Below, piece by piece: positions 17,980 through 27,536 of a stretch of DNA of 64,000 nt. The notes below the pieces were generated by a model. It saw only the letters and a program-made list of their open reading frames with translations, searched no databases and was not told where the DNA came from. Location: positions 1 to 64,000 of the forward strand of contig NZ_AP018664.1 in assembly GCF_003967075.1 (NCBI RefSeq), written 5' to 3'. The position numbers and the translations under genes are program-made. The stretch is from Sphingobium amiense (lineage in GTDB: Bacteria; Pseudomonadota; Alphaproteobacteria; Sphingomonadales; Sphingomonadaceae). The stretch's first letter is position 1, and each line of letters begins with the position of its first letter.

Positions 17980-18507
17980 TTAACCCTCCTCCTCTTCCAT
18001 AGCCTGGCCCGGCGCTGCGTCCACCCATCGGCGCGCCAGCGCATAGCCGTGCCCGGCCCGCAGGAAGGCGGCGATGGCCTTTTCCCGCTGCTTGGGGTCG
18101 AGCGGAGCGGCGGCATAGGGGCCGATCCGCTTGCGCCGGGCGAAGCGGTCGGCGGCTGTCCATGCGTCCGACGCCGTCTGCGCGTCCGCCTGCGTCCGGT
18201 CCTCTTCGGCGATCCCGGCGGCGCGCAGGGCTTCGTCCACCCGCCGCCCGCCATAGCCGCGCCGCCCGAGCGCGGCGCTCTTCATCATCGCGAAGGCAGC
18301 GTCGTCGATATAGCCAAGCTCCACGAAGCGCGCGACCAGCGCTTCCGGGTCCGCCTCCCGCTCTCCGCCCCAGCCGCGCTCGCGCAGCTTACGGCGCAGA
18401 TAGGCCAGCAGCTTCCCCCGGCTGGTCGCGAACCGCGCCACATGGCGCAGCGCCAGCTCGCGCAGGCTCTCCTCATCGAGCGGCGGGGGGATGCGTTTGC
18501 CGGCCAT
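17980..18507 (-). CDS. recX: RecX family regulatory protein
   Basis: RecX proteins bind RecA and limit its filament growth and recombinase activity. The product (about 175 residues from the ATG at 18507) contains repeated three-helix units typical of RecX: LRELALRHVARFATSRGKLLAYLRRKLRERGW, VARFVELGYIDDAAFAMMKSAALGRRGYGGRRVDEALRAAG, and a C-terminal AIAAFLRAGHGYALARRWVD. recA is not adjacent here. An alternative start lies seven codons upstream. Confidence 0.85.
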   Translation of the reverse strand: MAGKRIPPPLDEESLRELALRHVARFATSRGKLLAYLRRKLRERGWGGEREADPEALVARFVELGYIDDAAFAMMKSAALGRRGYGGRRVDEALRAAGIAEEDRTQADAQTASDAWTAADRFARRKRIGPYAAAPLDPKQREKAIAAFLRAGHGYALARRWVDAAPGQAMEEEEG

Positions 18508-18674
18508 GCACCCGCAACCATGGCCCAAGCGCCATGTTTATGCCACAGTCGGGCCGGAATTTTACCGCGCCTCTTGCGCTAAAGGGGTAATGCGGAGCGC
18601 ATTGGCTGTGCAAGCGGGCCGGAAAGCTGCTAGCGGCGGCGCTTCGATAAGATTGACGACTACTGGGTCCAATA

Positions 18675-20414
18675 ATGACGGGTTCGCAAGAGATGATGGC
18701 ACCGACGCCGACCACCGACGATCTGCCGCGCCGCTTCTCCGATTTCGAGACGCTGGGCGAGGCGCTCGATTACGCGGCCAGCGGCAAGCGGGGTCTCAAC
18801 TTCCACGACGCGCGCGGCAATCTCGCGCGGCCCTATCCCTTCCGCGAACTGCGCGACGACGCGATCGCCTGCGCTCACCGTCTGATCGCCCATGGCGTGA
18901 AACCGCAGGACCGCGTGGCGCTGGTGGCCGAAACGGGCGCGGATTTCGCGATGCTCTTCTTCGGCATCGTCTATGCGGGCGCATGGCCCGTGCCGCTGCC
19001 GCTGCCGACCAGCTTCGGCGGCAAGGAAAGCTATATCGACCAGCTCAACGTCCAGCTTTCGAGCTGTGACCCGATGCTCTTCCTCTTCCCCCGTGAACTG
19101 GAGGAGATGGCGGGCGAGGCGGGCCGTCAGAAAAGCGTCGAAAGCATCGCGTTCGAGGATTTCATCGCCCGCGACGCCGTGCCGTGCGACCTGCCGCAGG
19201 CGCGCGGTGACGAAGTCGCCTATCTCCAATATTCCAGTGGATCTACCCGCTTCCCCCATGGTGTCGCGGTCACGCATCATGCGCTGCTCAGCAACCTGTC
19301 GGCGCACAGCCACGGCATGCAGGTGCAGGACAGCGACCGCTGCATAAGCTGGCTGCCCTGGTATCATGACATGGGCCTTGTCGGCTGCTTCCTGTCGGTC
19401 GTCGCCAATCAGGTTTCGACCGATTACATGAAGACGGAGGATTTCGCCCGCCGCCCACTCGCCTGGCTCGACCTCATCAGCCGCAACGAGGGCACGTCGA
19501 TCAGCTATTCGCCGACCTTCGGCTACGACATTTGTGCGCGCCGCATGTCCAGCCAGACCAAGGCGCAGGACCGGTTCGACCTGTCGCGCTGGCGGCTGGC
19601 GGGCAACGGCGCGGACATGATCCGCCCCGATGTGATGCAGAGCTTCGTCGACGCCTTCGCCGACGCAGGCTTCAGCCCGCGGGCCTTCCTCCCCAGCTAC
19701 GGCCTCGCCGAAGCGACGCTCGCCGTCACCATCATGCCGCCGGGCGAGGGGATCGTCGTTGAACTGGTCGAGGAAACCGACCTGTCCGGCGCCGACGCGC
19801 CCGAGGGCCGTCCGCAGCGCTTCCGCTCCATCGTCAACTGCGGCAGGCCCGCGAAGGACATGGTGGTCGAAATCCGCGACGAGGATGGCGCGCCCATCGG
19901 CGAGCGGCAGATCGGCAAGGTGTGGACCACCGGACCCAGCCTGATGGTCGGCTATTTCCGTGATCAGGAGGCGACCGACGCCTGCATGGTCGACGGCTGG
20001 CTCGACACCGGCGACATGGGCTATCTGTCGGATGGCTATCTCTACATCGTCGGCCGCGCCAAGGACATGATCATCATCAACGGCAAGAACCACTGGCCGC
20101 AGGACATCGAATGGGCGGTGGAGCAGCTTCCCGGCTTCAAGCAGGGCGACATCGCCGCCTTCGCGATCACCACGCCGGGCGGCGAGGAAGCACCCGCCGT
20201 CCTCGTCCATTGCCGCACCTCCGACAACGAGGAACGCTCCCGCCTGCGCGACCAGATCCGTGAGCGGGTGCGAGCCATCACCGGCATGAACTGCGTCGTC
20301 GAACTGGTTCCGCCGCGCACCCTGCCGCGCACCAGCTCGGGCAAGCTCAGCCGGTCGAAGGCGCGCAACCTCTACCTCACCGGCGAAATCCGCCCCTACG
20401 ACATCGCCGCCTGA
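18675..20414 (+). CDS. fatty acyl-AMP ligase (FAAL, FadD-like)
   Basis: Adenylates a fatty acid and passes the acyl group to an acyl carrier or multienzyme rather than to CoA (family role); the partner is not visible here. The 579-residue ANL-superfamily protein has the ATP-binding P-loop YLQYSSGSTRFPHGVAVTH (about 180), SWLPWYHDMGLVG (about 225) and the long FAAL-type stretch PSYGLAEATLAV. It also has WLDTGDMGYLSDGYLYIVGRAKDMIIINGKNHWPQDIE and the C-terminal lysine region LPRTSSGKLSRSK. In sphingomonads such enzymes are candidates for sphingolipid or other lipid synthesis (inference). Confidence 0.9.
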   Translation: MTGSQEMMAPTPTTDDLPRRFSDFETLGEALDYAASGKRGLNFHDARGNLARPYPFRELRDDAIACAHRLIAHGVKPQDRVALVAETGADFAMLFFGIVYAGAWPVPLPLPTSFGGKESYIDQLNVQLSSCDPMLFLFPRELEEMAGEAGRQKSVESIAFEDFIARDAVPCDLPQARGDEVAYLQYSSGSTRFPHGVAVTHHALLSNLSAHSHGMQVQDSDRCISWLPWYHDMGLVGCFLSVVANQVSTDYMKTEDFARRPLAWLDLISRNEGTSISYSPTFGYDICARRMSSQTKAQDRFDLSRWRLAGNGADMIRPDVMQSFVDAFADAGFSPRAFLPSYGLAEATLAVTIMPPGEGIVVELVEETDLSGADAPEGRPQRFRSIVNCGRPAKDMVVEIRDEDGAPIGERQIGKVWTTGPSLMVGYFRDQEATDACMVDGWLDTGDMGYLSDGYLYIVGRAKDMIIINGKNHWPQDIEWAVEQLPGFKQGDIAAFAITTPGGEEAPAVLVHCRTSDNEERSRLRDQIRERVRAITGMNCVVELVPPRTLPRTSSGKLSRSKARNLYLTGEIRPYDIAA

Positions 20415-20476
20415 TCCGGCGCACGGATACGCGCGATCGTTACGGATTGATAACTCCTGCTTGATACAGCCGGGGC

Positions 20477-22831
20477 GTGATTAGGCCCACGGATCAATCG
20501 GTTGACGGAACCGGCCGCCCGCCGGCGTCGCTACGTGCCATGATGGGCATGGTGGCGCACGCGGACCGTCCGGCGGCTGCCGTGATCGCAGCGCAGCTCC
20601 GTTCGGCGGGCAGCGTCGCGCCGCTGCGTCACACGATGACGCTACTCGGCCTCCTGTTCCTCTGGCTGATTTTCTTCCGCTGCTGCCCCCCTGTCCTGCT
20701 GAGCGGCCTTGGCGTTGCCCTGATCGCGGCCAGCATCACCGGCCTCATCGTCGACCGCCGCCGCAACGCCAGCGACCGCGCGCCCGAACCCGCGGACCTG
20801 CGCCGCCATGCCGTAGGTGCGCTGATGAGCGGTCTCGTCTGGTCGGCCTGCATGGCGATGGTGGGCCGCTCCGGTTCGGCGGACGGGCTGGTCGCGCTGT
20901 GGACGCTGATCAGCTGCGTCATGGTGTGCAGCGCGATCAGCTACGCCCCGGTGCCCCTGTCCGCGACGGCGTTCCTGCTGCCCTGCATTGCCGGTCTGGG
21001 CAGTCTGTTCCGCGCGCCGCATCACCTGCCGGTGCAGGCGCTGGCGAGCGCCTACGCGGCCGCCCTGCTCATCGGCTGCTTCATCTACGCCCGCATCTTC
21101 TCCCGCCAGCACGCTGCGCGCGCCGAATTGCAGGAAAAGGGCGAAGTCGTCAGCCTGCTGCTGCGCGAATATGAGCAAGGCGGGTCCGACTGGCTGTGGC
21201 AGACCGATGCGGCGCGGCGGATCAGCGGCGTGTCCCCCCGTTTCGCCGATATGCTGGGCATGGCGCCTGAAGTGCTGGAGGGCATGCCGCTGATTCAGCT
21301 TCTCGCTGGCCGGGCGTGGGAAAGTGGGCGTTTCGCTGCCGGGCTGCACGGCGTTGCCGATCACCTGAAGCGCCGCGAAAGTTTCAGCAATCTCGTGTTG
21401 CCCGTCGAAGTGGGCGGGCAGTGGCGCTGGTGGGCCTTGTCCGCCTCTCCCCGCCACGACGAAGGCGGCGCGTTCCTCGGCTTTCGCGGCGTCGGCTCCG
21501 ATGTGACCGAGCAGCGCGAATCGGCGGACAAGATCGCGCAACTGGCGCGTTTCGATCCGCTGACGGGCTTGCCCAATCGTTCGCACCTGCGCGAGGCGCT
21601 CGACCGCGCGCTGGAGGAAACGCGCGGATATGTTCCGGGCTGCGCCTTCCTGATGATCGACCTCGACCGCTTCAAATCCATCAACGACACGCTGGGCCAC
21701 CAGATCGGCGACAAGCTGCTCGGGCAGGTCGCCCGGCGGTTGCGCCAGATTTGCGGCAGGGGCGAATTTTGCAGCCGGATCGGCGGCGACGAATTTGCCG
21801 TGGTCATCAGTCACGTCACCAATGCGGACGTCATCGCGCGGCTGTCGAACCGGATCATCGAAGCCCTGTCGCAACCCTATCAGGTCGATCAGCATGTGCT
21901 GCATATCGGCGCGTCGGTCGGATCGGCGCAATCGCCCGCGGACGGGGTCGGAGCGGAGGCGCTGACCCGCAGCGCGGACCTCGCCCTCTATCGCGCCAAG
22001 GCGGAAGGCGGCGGAGTGCATTGCGCCTATGAACCGCAACTCCATGCCGAGGCGGAGGAGCGCCGCCTGCTGGAACTGGCGCTGCGCGAGGCGCTGGAGA
22101 AGGACGAACTGAGCGTCCTCTATCAGCCGGTCGTGGACGCCGATGAAGGCACGATCGTCGGCTTCGAGGCGCTGGTGCGCTGGGCGCACCCGCAGATGGG
22201 CGCGGTGTCGCCCGCCAAGTTCATCCCCGTGGCGGAGGAAGCGCGGCTGATCGCTCCCATCGGCGAATGGGTGCTGCGCACCGCCTGCCATGAGGCGGCA
22301 ACATGGCCCGACGACGTGCGGGTGGCGGTGAACGTCTCCGCAGAGCAACTGGCGCACCCCAGCTTCGTCACGGCCGTCGTCTCGGCGCTGGCGCAGAGCG
22401 GCCTTCCGGCGCAGCGGCTGGAACTGGAAGTGACCGAAAGCGTCTTCATGCGGGACGACACCGGCGCGCTCGCCGTGCTGGACCAGTTGCAGGCGCTGGG
22501 CGTGCATCTGTCGCTCGACGATTTCGGCACCGGCTATTCTTCGCTCGGCTATCTCAGCCGCACCCGGTTCGACACGATCAAGATCGACCGCAGCTTCGTG
22601 ATCGGCGCATCGAAAAATGTGCAGGAAAGCAAGGCGATCATCCGCGCGGTGGTGACGCTGGCCGAAAGCCTCGGCATGGCGACGACCGCCGAAGGCGTGG
22701 AAACGCAGGCGGAGCTGGAACTGGTCCGGACTTTGGGCTGCCACAAGGTGCAGGGCTATTATTTCGGCCGGCCGATGGCGGCGGCGGATGCTGCGGCGCT
22801 GTTCAGCGCGCCGCTGCGGGTAGCGGGCTGA
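20477..22831 (+). CDS. PAS-GGDEF-EAL protein with membrane sensor region
   Basis: A 784-residue c-di-GMP enzyme. The N-terminus holds about five transmembrane helices (residues 50-205), followed by a PAS-like fold (about 230-345; LWQTDAARRISGVSPRFADMLG ... RGVGSDVTEQRE). A GGDEF domain with an intact RIGGDEFAVVI and an EAL domain with intact EALVRW, VNVSAEQL, LEVTESVF, LDDFGTGYSSLGYL and IKIDRSFV come next. Both cyclase and phosphodiesterase motifs look functional. The start is a GTG at 20477. No partner gene is adjacent. Confidence 0.93.
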   Translation: MIRPTDQSVDGTGRPPASLRAMMGMVAHADRPAAAVIAAQLRSAGSVAPLRHTMTLLGLLFLWLIFFRCCPPVLLSGLGVALIAASITGLIVDRRRNASDRAPEPADLRRHAVGALMSGLVWSACMAMVGRSGSADGLVALWTLISCVMVCSAISYAPVPLSATAFLLPCIAGLGSLFRAPHHLPVQALASAYAAALLIGCFIYARIFSRQHAARAELQEKGEVVSLLLREYEQGGSDWLWQTDAARRISGVSPRFADMLGMAPEVLEGMPLIQLLAGRAWESGRFAAGLHGVADHLKRRESFSNLVLPVEVGGQWRWWALSASPRHDEGGAFLGFRGVGSDVTEQRESADKIAQLARFDPLTGLPNRSHLREALDRALEETRGYVPGCAFLMIDLDRFKSINDTLGHQIGDKLLGQVARRLRQICGRGEFCSRIGGDEFAVVISHVTNADVIARLSNRIIEALSQPYQVDQHVLHIGASVGSAQSPADGVGAEALTRSADLALYRAKAEGGGVHCAYEPQLHAEAEERRLLELALREALEKDELSVLYQPVVDADEGTIVGFEALVRWAHPQMGAVSPAKFIPVAEEARLIAPIGEWVLRTACHEAATWPDDVRVAVNVSAEQLAHPSFVTAVVSALAQSGLPAQRLELEVTESVFMRDDTGALAVLDQLQALGVHLSLDDFGTGYSSLGYLSRTRFDTIKIDRSFVIGASKNVQESKAIIRAVVTLAESLGMATTAEGVETQAELELVRTLGCHKVQGYYFGRPMAAADAAALFSAPLRVAG

Positions 22832-22840
22832 CCGGTCCGC

Positions 22841-23587
22841 TCAGCCCTGCAACTGCTTTTCGACGCGGGTCCAGAGCTGGGAGAAGGACTGGGCGGGCGG
22901 CGAAGCGGGTGCGAATGCCCCGAGCGGCTTGCGCCGGACCGACATCTGCTCGATCGTGCTCGCCATCGGGATTGCGTGCCAGCCGGGCTGCGCGTCCATC
23001 GCCGCGCGGTGCAGGCTGCGGCGGCGGTCTACCATCGAATAGACCGGCAGGATCGGCGCATGCGCCCCGCCGCGCTGGACGAGGTAGCGGGCGACTTCCC
23101 CCATCGCGCGCTGCGACAGCGGGGACGGGATCACCGGAATGACGATCAGGTCGGCGGCGCGCAGCACCTGCTCGCTTGTCTCCGTGAGGCCCGGCGGGCA
23201 ATCGAGGATGATGCGGTCATAATCCTTGCCGAGACTGTCGATCAGCTTGGCGAGCCGTTTCTTCTTGTCCATCTCGCGGAACAGATGGTCGAGGCCGCGC
23301 AGCGACGTGTCGGCGGCGATGAGGTCAAGGCCCGGCACGGTCGAAGGCTGGATCAGCTTGCGGACTTCCACATCCTTGCTGAAGATCGCCTGCGCGGCGT
23401 CGCGACTGGTCTGGTCGGTGGAGAGGAGCCAGCTCGACGCCGCCTGCGGATCGAGATCCCACAGCAGCGTCCGCCGCTTCGACACGGTAGCAGAAGCCCA
23501 GGCGAGGTTGACCGAGAAGGTGGTTTTGCCCACCCCGCCTTTCAGGCTGTAGACGGCGATGGTCGCCAATTCCGGTTCCTTTGCCAT
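22841..23587 (-). CDS. ParA family (MinD-like) ATPase
   Basis: The 248-residue protein has the deviant Walker A VYSLKGGVGKTTFSVNLA (about 12-29), the A' motif LLWDLDPQAASSW and the B motif DRIILDCPPGLTE. These are the hallmarks of ParA/Soj cargo- or chromosome-positioning ATPases. There is no parB or parS next to it and it does not resemble MipZ, so its cargo is unknown. It is convergent with the GGDEF-EAL gene, ending 10 bases from it. Confidence 0.88.
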   Translation of the reverse strand: MAKEPELATIAVYSLKGGVGKTTFSVNLAWASATVSKRRTLLWDLDPQAASSWLLSTDQTSRDAAQAIFSKDVEVRKLIQPSTVPGLDLIAADTSLRGLDHLFREMDKKKRLAKLIDSLGKDYDRIILDCPPGLTETSEQVLRAADLIVIPVIPSPLSQRAMGEVARYLVQRGGAHAPILPVYSMVDRRRSLHRAAMDAQPGWHAIPMASTIEQMSVRRKPLGAFAPASPPAQSFSQLWTRVEKQLQG

Positions 23588-23685
23588 GGGGCGGAAGGCT
23601 AGGACTTCCCCCCGTCAAAGCAAGGCTGAAATCACGCGATCATGACAATGGTGTGACGATCCCGGAGCAACGGCGAAAAGACTTA

Positions 23686-24030
23686 CTACAATATCTCGCG
23701 AACCCTATCCTGCGGACGGCAGAAGCGGACGCCCTTGTCCGTTTCCACAAAGGGGCGGTTCACATAGGCTGGGTTGGCGGCCATCGCGTCGAGGATCGCG
23801 TCCGGGTCCATGGCGGGCAGTCCCTTCTCCTCCGCGTCCGTGCCCATCCTGCGGATCGCTTCCGCCGGAGTGAGGCCCGCGTCGGCGATCAACTGCGCGA
23901 CCTTCTCGCGGGTGTAGGGCGTCCTGAGATATTCGATCACCTGGACCTCCACGCCGGGCGTTTCCTCCAGAATGGCGAGCGTCTTGCGAGAGGTGCCGCA
24001 GGCGGGATTATGCCAGATGGTGGCTTTCAT
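23686..24030 (-). CDS. arsC: arsenate reductase (ArsC, glutaredoxin-dependent type)
   Basis: Reduces arsenate to arsenite in the cytoplasm. From the ATG at 24030 the product is 114 residues. It carries the thioredoxin-fold active site NPACGTSRKTL, with the catalytic Cys at about 9, and RTPYTREKVAQLIADAG. The late VNRPFVETDKGVRFCRP segment completes the arsenate site. It is the last gene of arsR-aqp-arsC, and its start lies inside the end of the aquaporin gene (23-base overlap). Confidence 0.94.
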   Translation of the reverse strand: MKATIWHNPACGTSRKTLAILEETPGVEVQVIEYLRTPYTREKVAQLIADAGLTPAEAIRRMGTDAEEKGLPAMDPDAILDAMAANPAYVNRPFVETDKGVRFCRPQDRVREIL

Positions 24031-24691
24031 GAACCGGACTTTCCTGTGATGGAGGGAGGGGAGCCAGAAGCCAGCCTGCGAGGCGATGGCCCAGAACACC
24101 GCCCGCTATCTGTGCGACGATGAAGGGGGCGACATCGACCGGGCGGATGCCCGCGAAACTGTCGGTCAAGGCGCGGGCGATCGTGACCGCAGGGTTGGCA
24201 AAGCTGGTGGAGGCTGTGAACCAGTAGGCCGCCACGATCCACGCGGCGACCAGCGCCGGGACTGAAGCGGAGCGGTGCGCGACCCCGAGCCGGATCGTCA
24301 GCATCAGGCCGAAGGTGGCGATGGCTTCGGCAAACCACTGGTCCGGGCCGGTGCGAACCTTGCCGCTCAGCGAAAGCAGAGGCAGGCCGAACATGAGGTG
24401 GGCCATCACGGTTCCGCCCACGCCGCCCGCGCCCTGCGCCGTCATGCGCGGCAGCCATTCGCGCCGGGGGGTGAGCAGGGCGCTGACCACGGGGTTGAAG
24501 TGCGCCCCGCTGACCGGAGCGAGCAGTGTGATGAGAACATAGAGCGCCGCCCCGGTCGCAAGCGTATTGGCGAGGAGCGCAATCGCGATGTTGCCGCCCG
24601 CAAGCCGCTGGCCCATGATCCCGGATCCCACTACCGTGGCGACAAGCAGTCCTGTCCCTAACGCCTCGGCGGCCAGAATGCGCCTCATCAT
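24008..24691 (-). CDS. aquaporin-family channel of the ars operon (AqpS-like)
   Basis: MIP-family channel. In Sinorhizobium the ars-linked AqpS lets arsenite leave the cell (family knowledge), and here it takes the place of an ArsB/ACR3 pump. The 227-residue protein has six hydrophobic helices. Its two half-helix motifs read HFNPVVS (NPV instead of NPA) and SFANPAVTIAR. The ATG at 24691 overlaps the arsR stop (ATGA), and the end overlaps arsC, so translation is probably coupled across all three genes. Confidence 0.9.
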   Translation of the reverse strand: MMRRILAAEALGTGLLVATVVGSGIMGQRLAGGNIAIALLANTLATGAALYVLITLLAPVSGAHFNPVVSALLTPRREWLPRMTAQGAGGVGGTVMAHLMFGLPLLSLSGKVRTGPDQWFAEAIATFGLMLTIRLGVAHRSASVPALVAAWIVAAYWFTASTSFANPAVTIARALTDSFAGIRPVDVAPFIVAQIAGGVLGHRLAGWLLAPLPPSQESPVHESHHLA

Positions 24692-24996
24692 TGCCCCACG
24701 CAAAGATCGGGCCGTCCGCCGCAGCACTGATCGGTAAGGAAGCCGATCAGCGCGCGCACGGTGGGCGGGGCGATACTGTAGAGGAGGCGGCGCTGGTCAC
24801 GGCGATGCCGGATGAGGCCGGGGCGTTCCAGCGCAGCGAGATGATGTGAAAGCGTGGACGGTGCTACGTCCAGCCGTTCAGCGATGTCGCCCGCCGCCAG
24901 CCCGTCGTCCGGCGCGGCAGCGAGCAGGCGGAACAACGCCAGCCGCGTGGGGTGAGCAAGCGCGCCTAGCGCATCGACGACCGCGTCCGATTCCAT
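24688..24996 (-). CDS. arsR: ArsR family arsenic-responsive repressor
   Basis: Winged-helix metalloregulator expected to repress its own operon until As(III) binds. The 102-residue protein has the HTH segment LAAGDIAERLDVAPSTLSHHLAALERPGLI. It lacks the classic ELCVCDL site; instead a C-terminal QCCGGRPDLC resembles the As(III) site of Acidithiobacillus-type ArsR (Cys 91, 92, 99). The start codon lies within the left arm of the palindromic operator, leaving no room for an RBS, so the message may be leaderless. Confidence 0.93.
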   Translation of the reverse strand: MESDAVVDALGALAHPTRLALFRLLAAAPDDGLAAGDIAERLDVAPSTLSHHLAALERPGLIRHRRDQRRLLYSIAPPTVRALIGFLTDQCCGGRPDLCVGQ

Positions 24997-25025
24997 ATTT
25001 CGATATTATTCGAAATATGGAATCG
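24988..25025 (-). promoter_or_regulatory. ars operator: perfect 16-bp inverted repeat
   Basis: CGATTCCATATTTCGA and TCGAAATATGGAATCG are perfect complements separated by TATTAT. The AT-rich palindrome stands out from the GC-rich surroundings, covers the arsR start codon, and ends 18 bases from the accC stop. It is the obvious ArsR binding site. The promoter must lie in it or in the last codons of accC. Confidence 0.85.
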
Positions 25026-25043
25026 TTCAAGGGCAAAGCGAAG

Positions 25044-26393
25044 TCAGCCTTCCTGCTTCGCCAGCCAATCCTCCAGCCACTTGATCGTATAATTGCCGTC
25101 CAGAAACTCGGGATCGGTCAGCAGCGCCTGATGCAGCGGGATGGTCGTCTTCATCCCCTCGATCACATATTCCTCCAGCGCGCGGCGCAGGCGCATGATC
25201 GCCCCTTCGCGGGTGCGGCCATAGACGATCAGCTTGCCGATCATGGAGTCGTAATAGGGCGACACCTTATAGCCCTGATACAGACCGCTATCGACGCGCA
25301 CGTGCATGCCGCCGGGCACATGATAGCTAGTGACGGTGCCGGGCGAAGGCGCGAAGGTGCGCGGGTCTTCGGCGTTGATGCGGCATTCGATGGCGTGGCC
25401 GGTGAAGCGGATGTCTTCCTGAGCGACTGAAAGCGGACGCCCTTCGGCGACGCGAATCTGTTCGCGCACGAGGTCAAGTCCAGTGATCATCTCCGTCACC
25501 GGATGCTCGACCTGAAGCCGGGTGTTCATCTCGATGAAGTAGAACTCGCCATTTTCCCAGAGGAACTCGATGGTCCCCGCGCCGCGATAGCCCATGTCGG
25601 CCATCGCCCTGGCGCAGACGCCGCCGATCCGTTCCCGCTCGGCCTGACTGAGCACGGGGGAGGGCGCTTCCTCCAGCACCTTCTGGTGGCGGCGCTGGAG
25701 CGAGCAGTCGCGTTCGCCGAGATGGATGGCGTTGCCCTCGCCGTCGCCGAACACCTGAATTTCGATGTGGCGCGGGTTGCCGAGATATTTCTCGATATAT
25801 ACGGTCGCATCGCCGAACGCGGCCTTCGCCTCGCTGCCTGCCTGCTGCATCAGCGTTTCGAGCTGGTCGGGGGAATTGCACACCTTCATACCGCGCCCGC
25901 CGCCGCCCGACGCCGCCTTGATGATGACGGGATAGCCCGCCTTCTCCGCGATGGCGCGCGCTTCCTCGACATCGCTGACCGCGCCGTCCGATCCGGGGAC
26001 GAGCGGGAGGCCGAGCGCGCCAGCGGTGCGCTTCGCCTCGATCTTGTCGCCCATGGTGCGGATATGTTCGGGCTTGGGTCCGACGAATTTGATGCCGTGC
26101 GCTTCGACAATCTCGGCGAACTTGGCGTTTTCGCTGAGGAAACCGTAGCCCGGATGGATCGCGTCCGCGCCGGATATTTCGGCGGCCGAGATGATCGCGG
26201 CAACGTTCAGATAGCTGTCCTTCGCGGCGGGCGGCCCGATGCAGATCGCTTCGTCAGCGAGGCGGACATGCATCGCGTCGGCGTCGGCAGTGGAGTGGAC
26301 CGCGACCGTCTTGATGCCCATTTCATGACAGGCGCGGTGGATGCGGAGCGCGATCTCGCCGCGGTTGGCGATCAGCAGTTTCTCGATGGCCAT
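25044..26393 (-). CDS. accC: acetyl-CoA carboxylase, biotin carboxylase subunit
   Basis: ATP-dependent carboxylation of the biotin on AccB, the first half-reaction of malonyl-CoA synthesis. The 449-residue ATP-grasp enzyme has [20 protein letters not shown], the glycine-rich loop [14 protein letters not shown] (about 160), [19 protein letters not shown] and [20 protein letters not shown]. All are diagnostic. It is downstream of accB (14-base gap) in the usual accBC arrangement. Confidence 0.97.
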   Translation of the reverse strand: MAIEKLLIANRGEIALRIHRACHEMGIKTVAVHSTADADAMHVRLADEAICIGPPAAKDSYLNVAAIISAAEISGADAIHPGYGFLSENAKFAEIVEAHGIKFVGPKPEHIRTMGDKIEAKRTAGALGLPLVPGSDGAVSDVEEARAIAEKAGYPVIIKAASGGGGRGMKVCNSPDQLETLMQQAGSEAKAAFGDATVYIEKYLGNPRHIEIQVFGDGEGNAIHLGERDCSLQRRHQKVLEEAPSPVLSQAERERIGGVCARAMADMGYRGAGTIEFLWENGEFYFIEMNTRLQVEHPVTEMITGLDLVREQIRVAEGRPLSVAQEDIRFTGHAIECRINAEDPRTFAPSPGTVTSYHVPGGMHVRVDSGLYQGYKVSPYYDSMIGKLIVYGRTREGAIMRLRRALEEYVIEGMKTTIPLHQALLTDPEFLDGNYTIKWLEDWLAKQEG

Positions 26394-26407
26394 GGGTTCG
26401 GGCGGCC

Positions 26408-26887
26408 TTATTCGATGACGATCAGCGGCTGGTCATATTCGACCGGCTGGCCGTTATCGACCAGGATCGCCTTGATCGTGCCGGCGGAGGGCGCGGGAAT
26501 GGCGTTCATGACCTTCATGGCCTCGACGATCAGGATGGTGTCGCCCGCGTTCACCTGCGCGCCGACGCGCGAGAAGGGCGCCGCGCCCGGTTCGGCGGCG
26601 AGATAGGCGGTGCCGACGATCGGCGACTTGACGACATTGCCGGCAGGCAGCGCGGCTTCGGCGCTCGGCGCAGGCGCGACAGCAGCAGCGGCGGCGGGCG
26701 CCGCGACCGGAGCGGGTGTGTAGACGGGCGCGGCAGCTACGGCACCGGCCTTGCGCGCGACGCGGATCTTGCGGTCGCCATCTTCGACTTCGATCTCGGT
26801 CAGGTTGGTATCGTCGAGCAGTGCAGCGAGGTCGCGCACCAACTGGACATCTACCTGCATCGCGCCCTTGTCATGCTTCTCGTTCAT
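26408..26887 (-). CDS. accB: acetyl-CoA carboxylase, biotin carboxyl carrier protein
   Basis: Carries biotin between AccC and the AccAD carboxyltransferase. The 159-residue protein has an N-terminal segment ([24 protein letters not shown]), an Ala/Pro-rich mobile linker (about 55-85) and a biotinyl domain with the biotin lysine in [12 protein letters not shown] (about 125) and the thumb-containing [18 protein letters not shown]. It precedes accC. Confidence 0.96.
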   Translation of the reverse strand: MNEKHDKGAMQVDVQLVRDLAALLDDTNLTEIEVEDGDRKIRVARKAGAVAAAPVYTPAPVAAPAAAAAVAPAPSAEAALPAGNVVKSPIVGTAYLAAEPGAAPFSRVGAQVNAGDTILIVEAMKVMNAIPAPSAGTIKAILVDNGQPVEYDQPLIVIE

Positions 26888-26980
26888 GAATGACCCTTGT
26901 TCGATAAATCGGTTCGATGCGGCCAGCGCCTAGGCAGTTTTACGTCAAAGCGCAACTTTCGCGCGTCAGGATGACGCGCC

Positions 26981-27412
26981 TTAAAGCTCCAGCGCCGCTT
27001 CCAGTGCGAGCATGTAGGACATCGGCCCGAACCCAGCGATGGTCCCCTTCGCAGCCATGCCGACATAGCTTTTGTGGCGGAATTCCTCGCGTCTGTGCGG
27101 GTTCGACAGGTGGACCTCGATCACCGGCACGCCGATCGACTTGATGGCGTCATGCAGCGCGACGGACGTATGGGTAAGGCCGCCGGGATTGAGAAGCACG
27201 GCATGCGCGCCCTCTGCATGCGCCTCGTGCAGCCAGTCGATCAGATGCCCCTCATGATTGGACTGGCGGAAGTCGATCTCCACATGGGCGCGGCCCGCTG
27301 CGTCGTCCATCCTCTCGGCAATGTCGTCCAGCGTGTCATAGCCGTATATTTCAGGCTCGCGCGTGCCGAGCAGATTGAGGTTGGGACCGTTCAGGACATA
27401 GATTTTGCGCAT
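26981..27412 (-). CDS. aroQ: type II 3-dehydroquinate dehydratase
   Basis: Converts 3-dehydroquinate to 3-dehydroshikimate in the shikimate pathway. The 143-residue protein has [21 protein letters not shown] (with the catalytic loop Arg and Tyr), [33 protein letters not shown] and the conserved [22 protein letters not shown] chose the ATG at 27412; a TTG three codons upstream is possible. It is upstream of accBC on the same strand (93-base gap). Confidence 0.96.
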   Translation of the reverse strand: MRKIYVLNGPNLNLLGTREPEIYGYDTLDDIAERMDDAAGRAHVEIDFRQSNHEGHLIDWLHEAHAEGAHAVLLNPGGLTHTSVALHDAIKSIGVPVIEVHLSNPHRREEFRHKSYVGMAAKGTIAGFGPMSYMLALEAALEL

Positions 27413-27536
27413 GTCGGTCAAGGCGAACCCCCCAATATGGTTGCGATGGGGGCAGGACGGCCCCTATATGCGCCCGATCCTTAGCCCTTCGTGTCCGGCC
27501 AAGTCGAGACACCTTCTTCGTCCGGGACAAGCAATC

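Noticed and set aside
22841..23587. MipZ or a plasmid-type parAB locus
   Set aside because: The protein lacks MipZ-specific sequence (its Walker A is SLKGGVGKTT) and there is no parB or parS-like repeat next to it.
27413..27536. TPP riboswitch upstream of thiS-thiG
   Set aside because: The conserved CTGAGA and ACCTGATC-type elements are not present in the aroQ-thiG gap.
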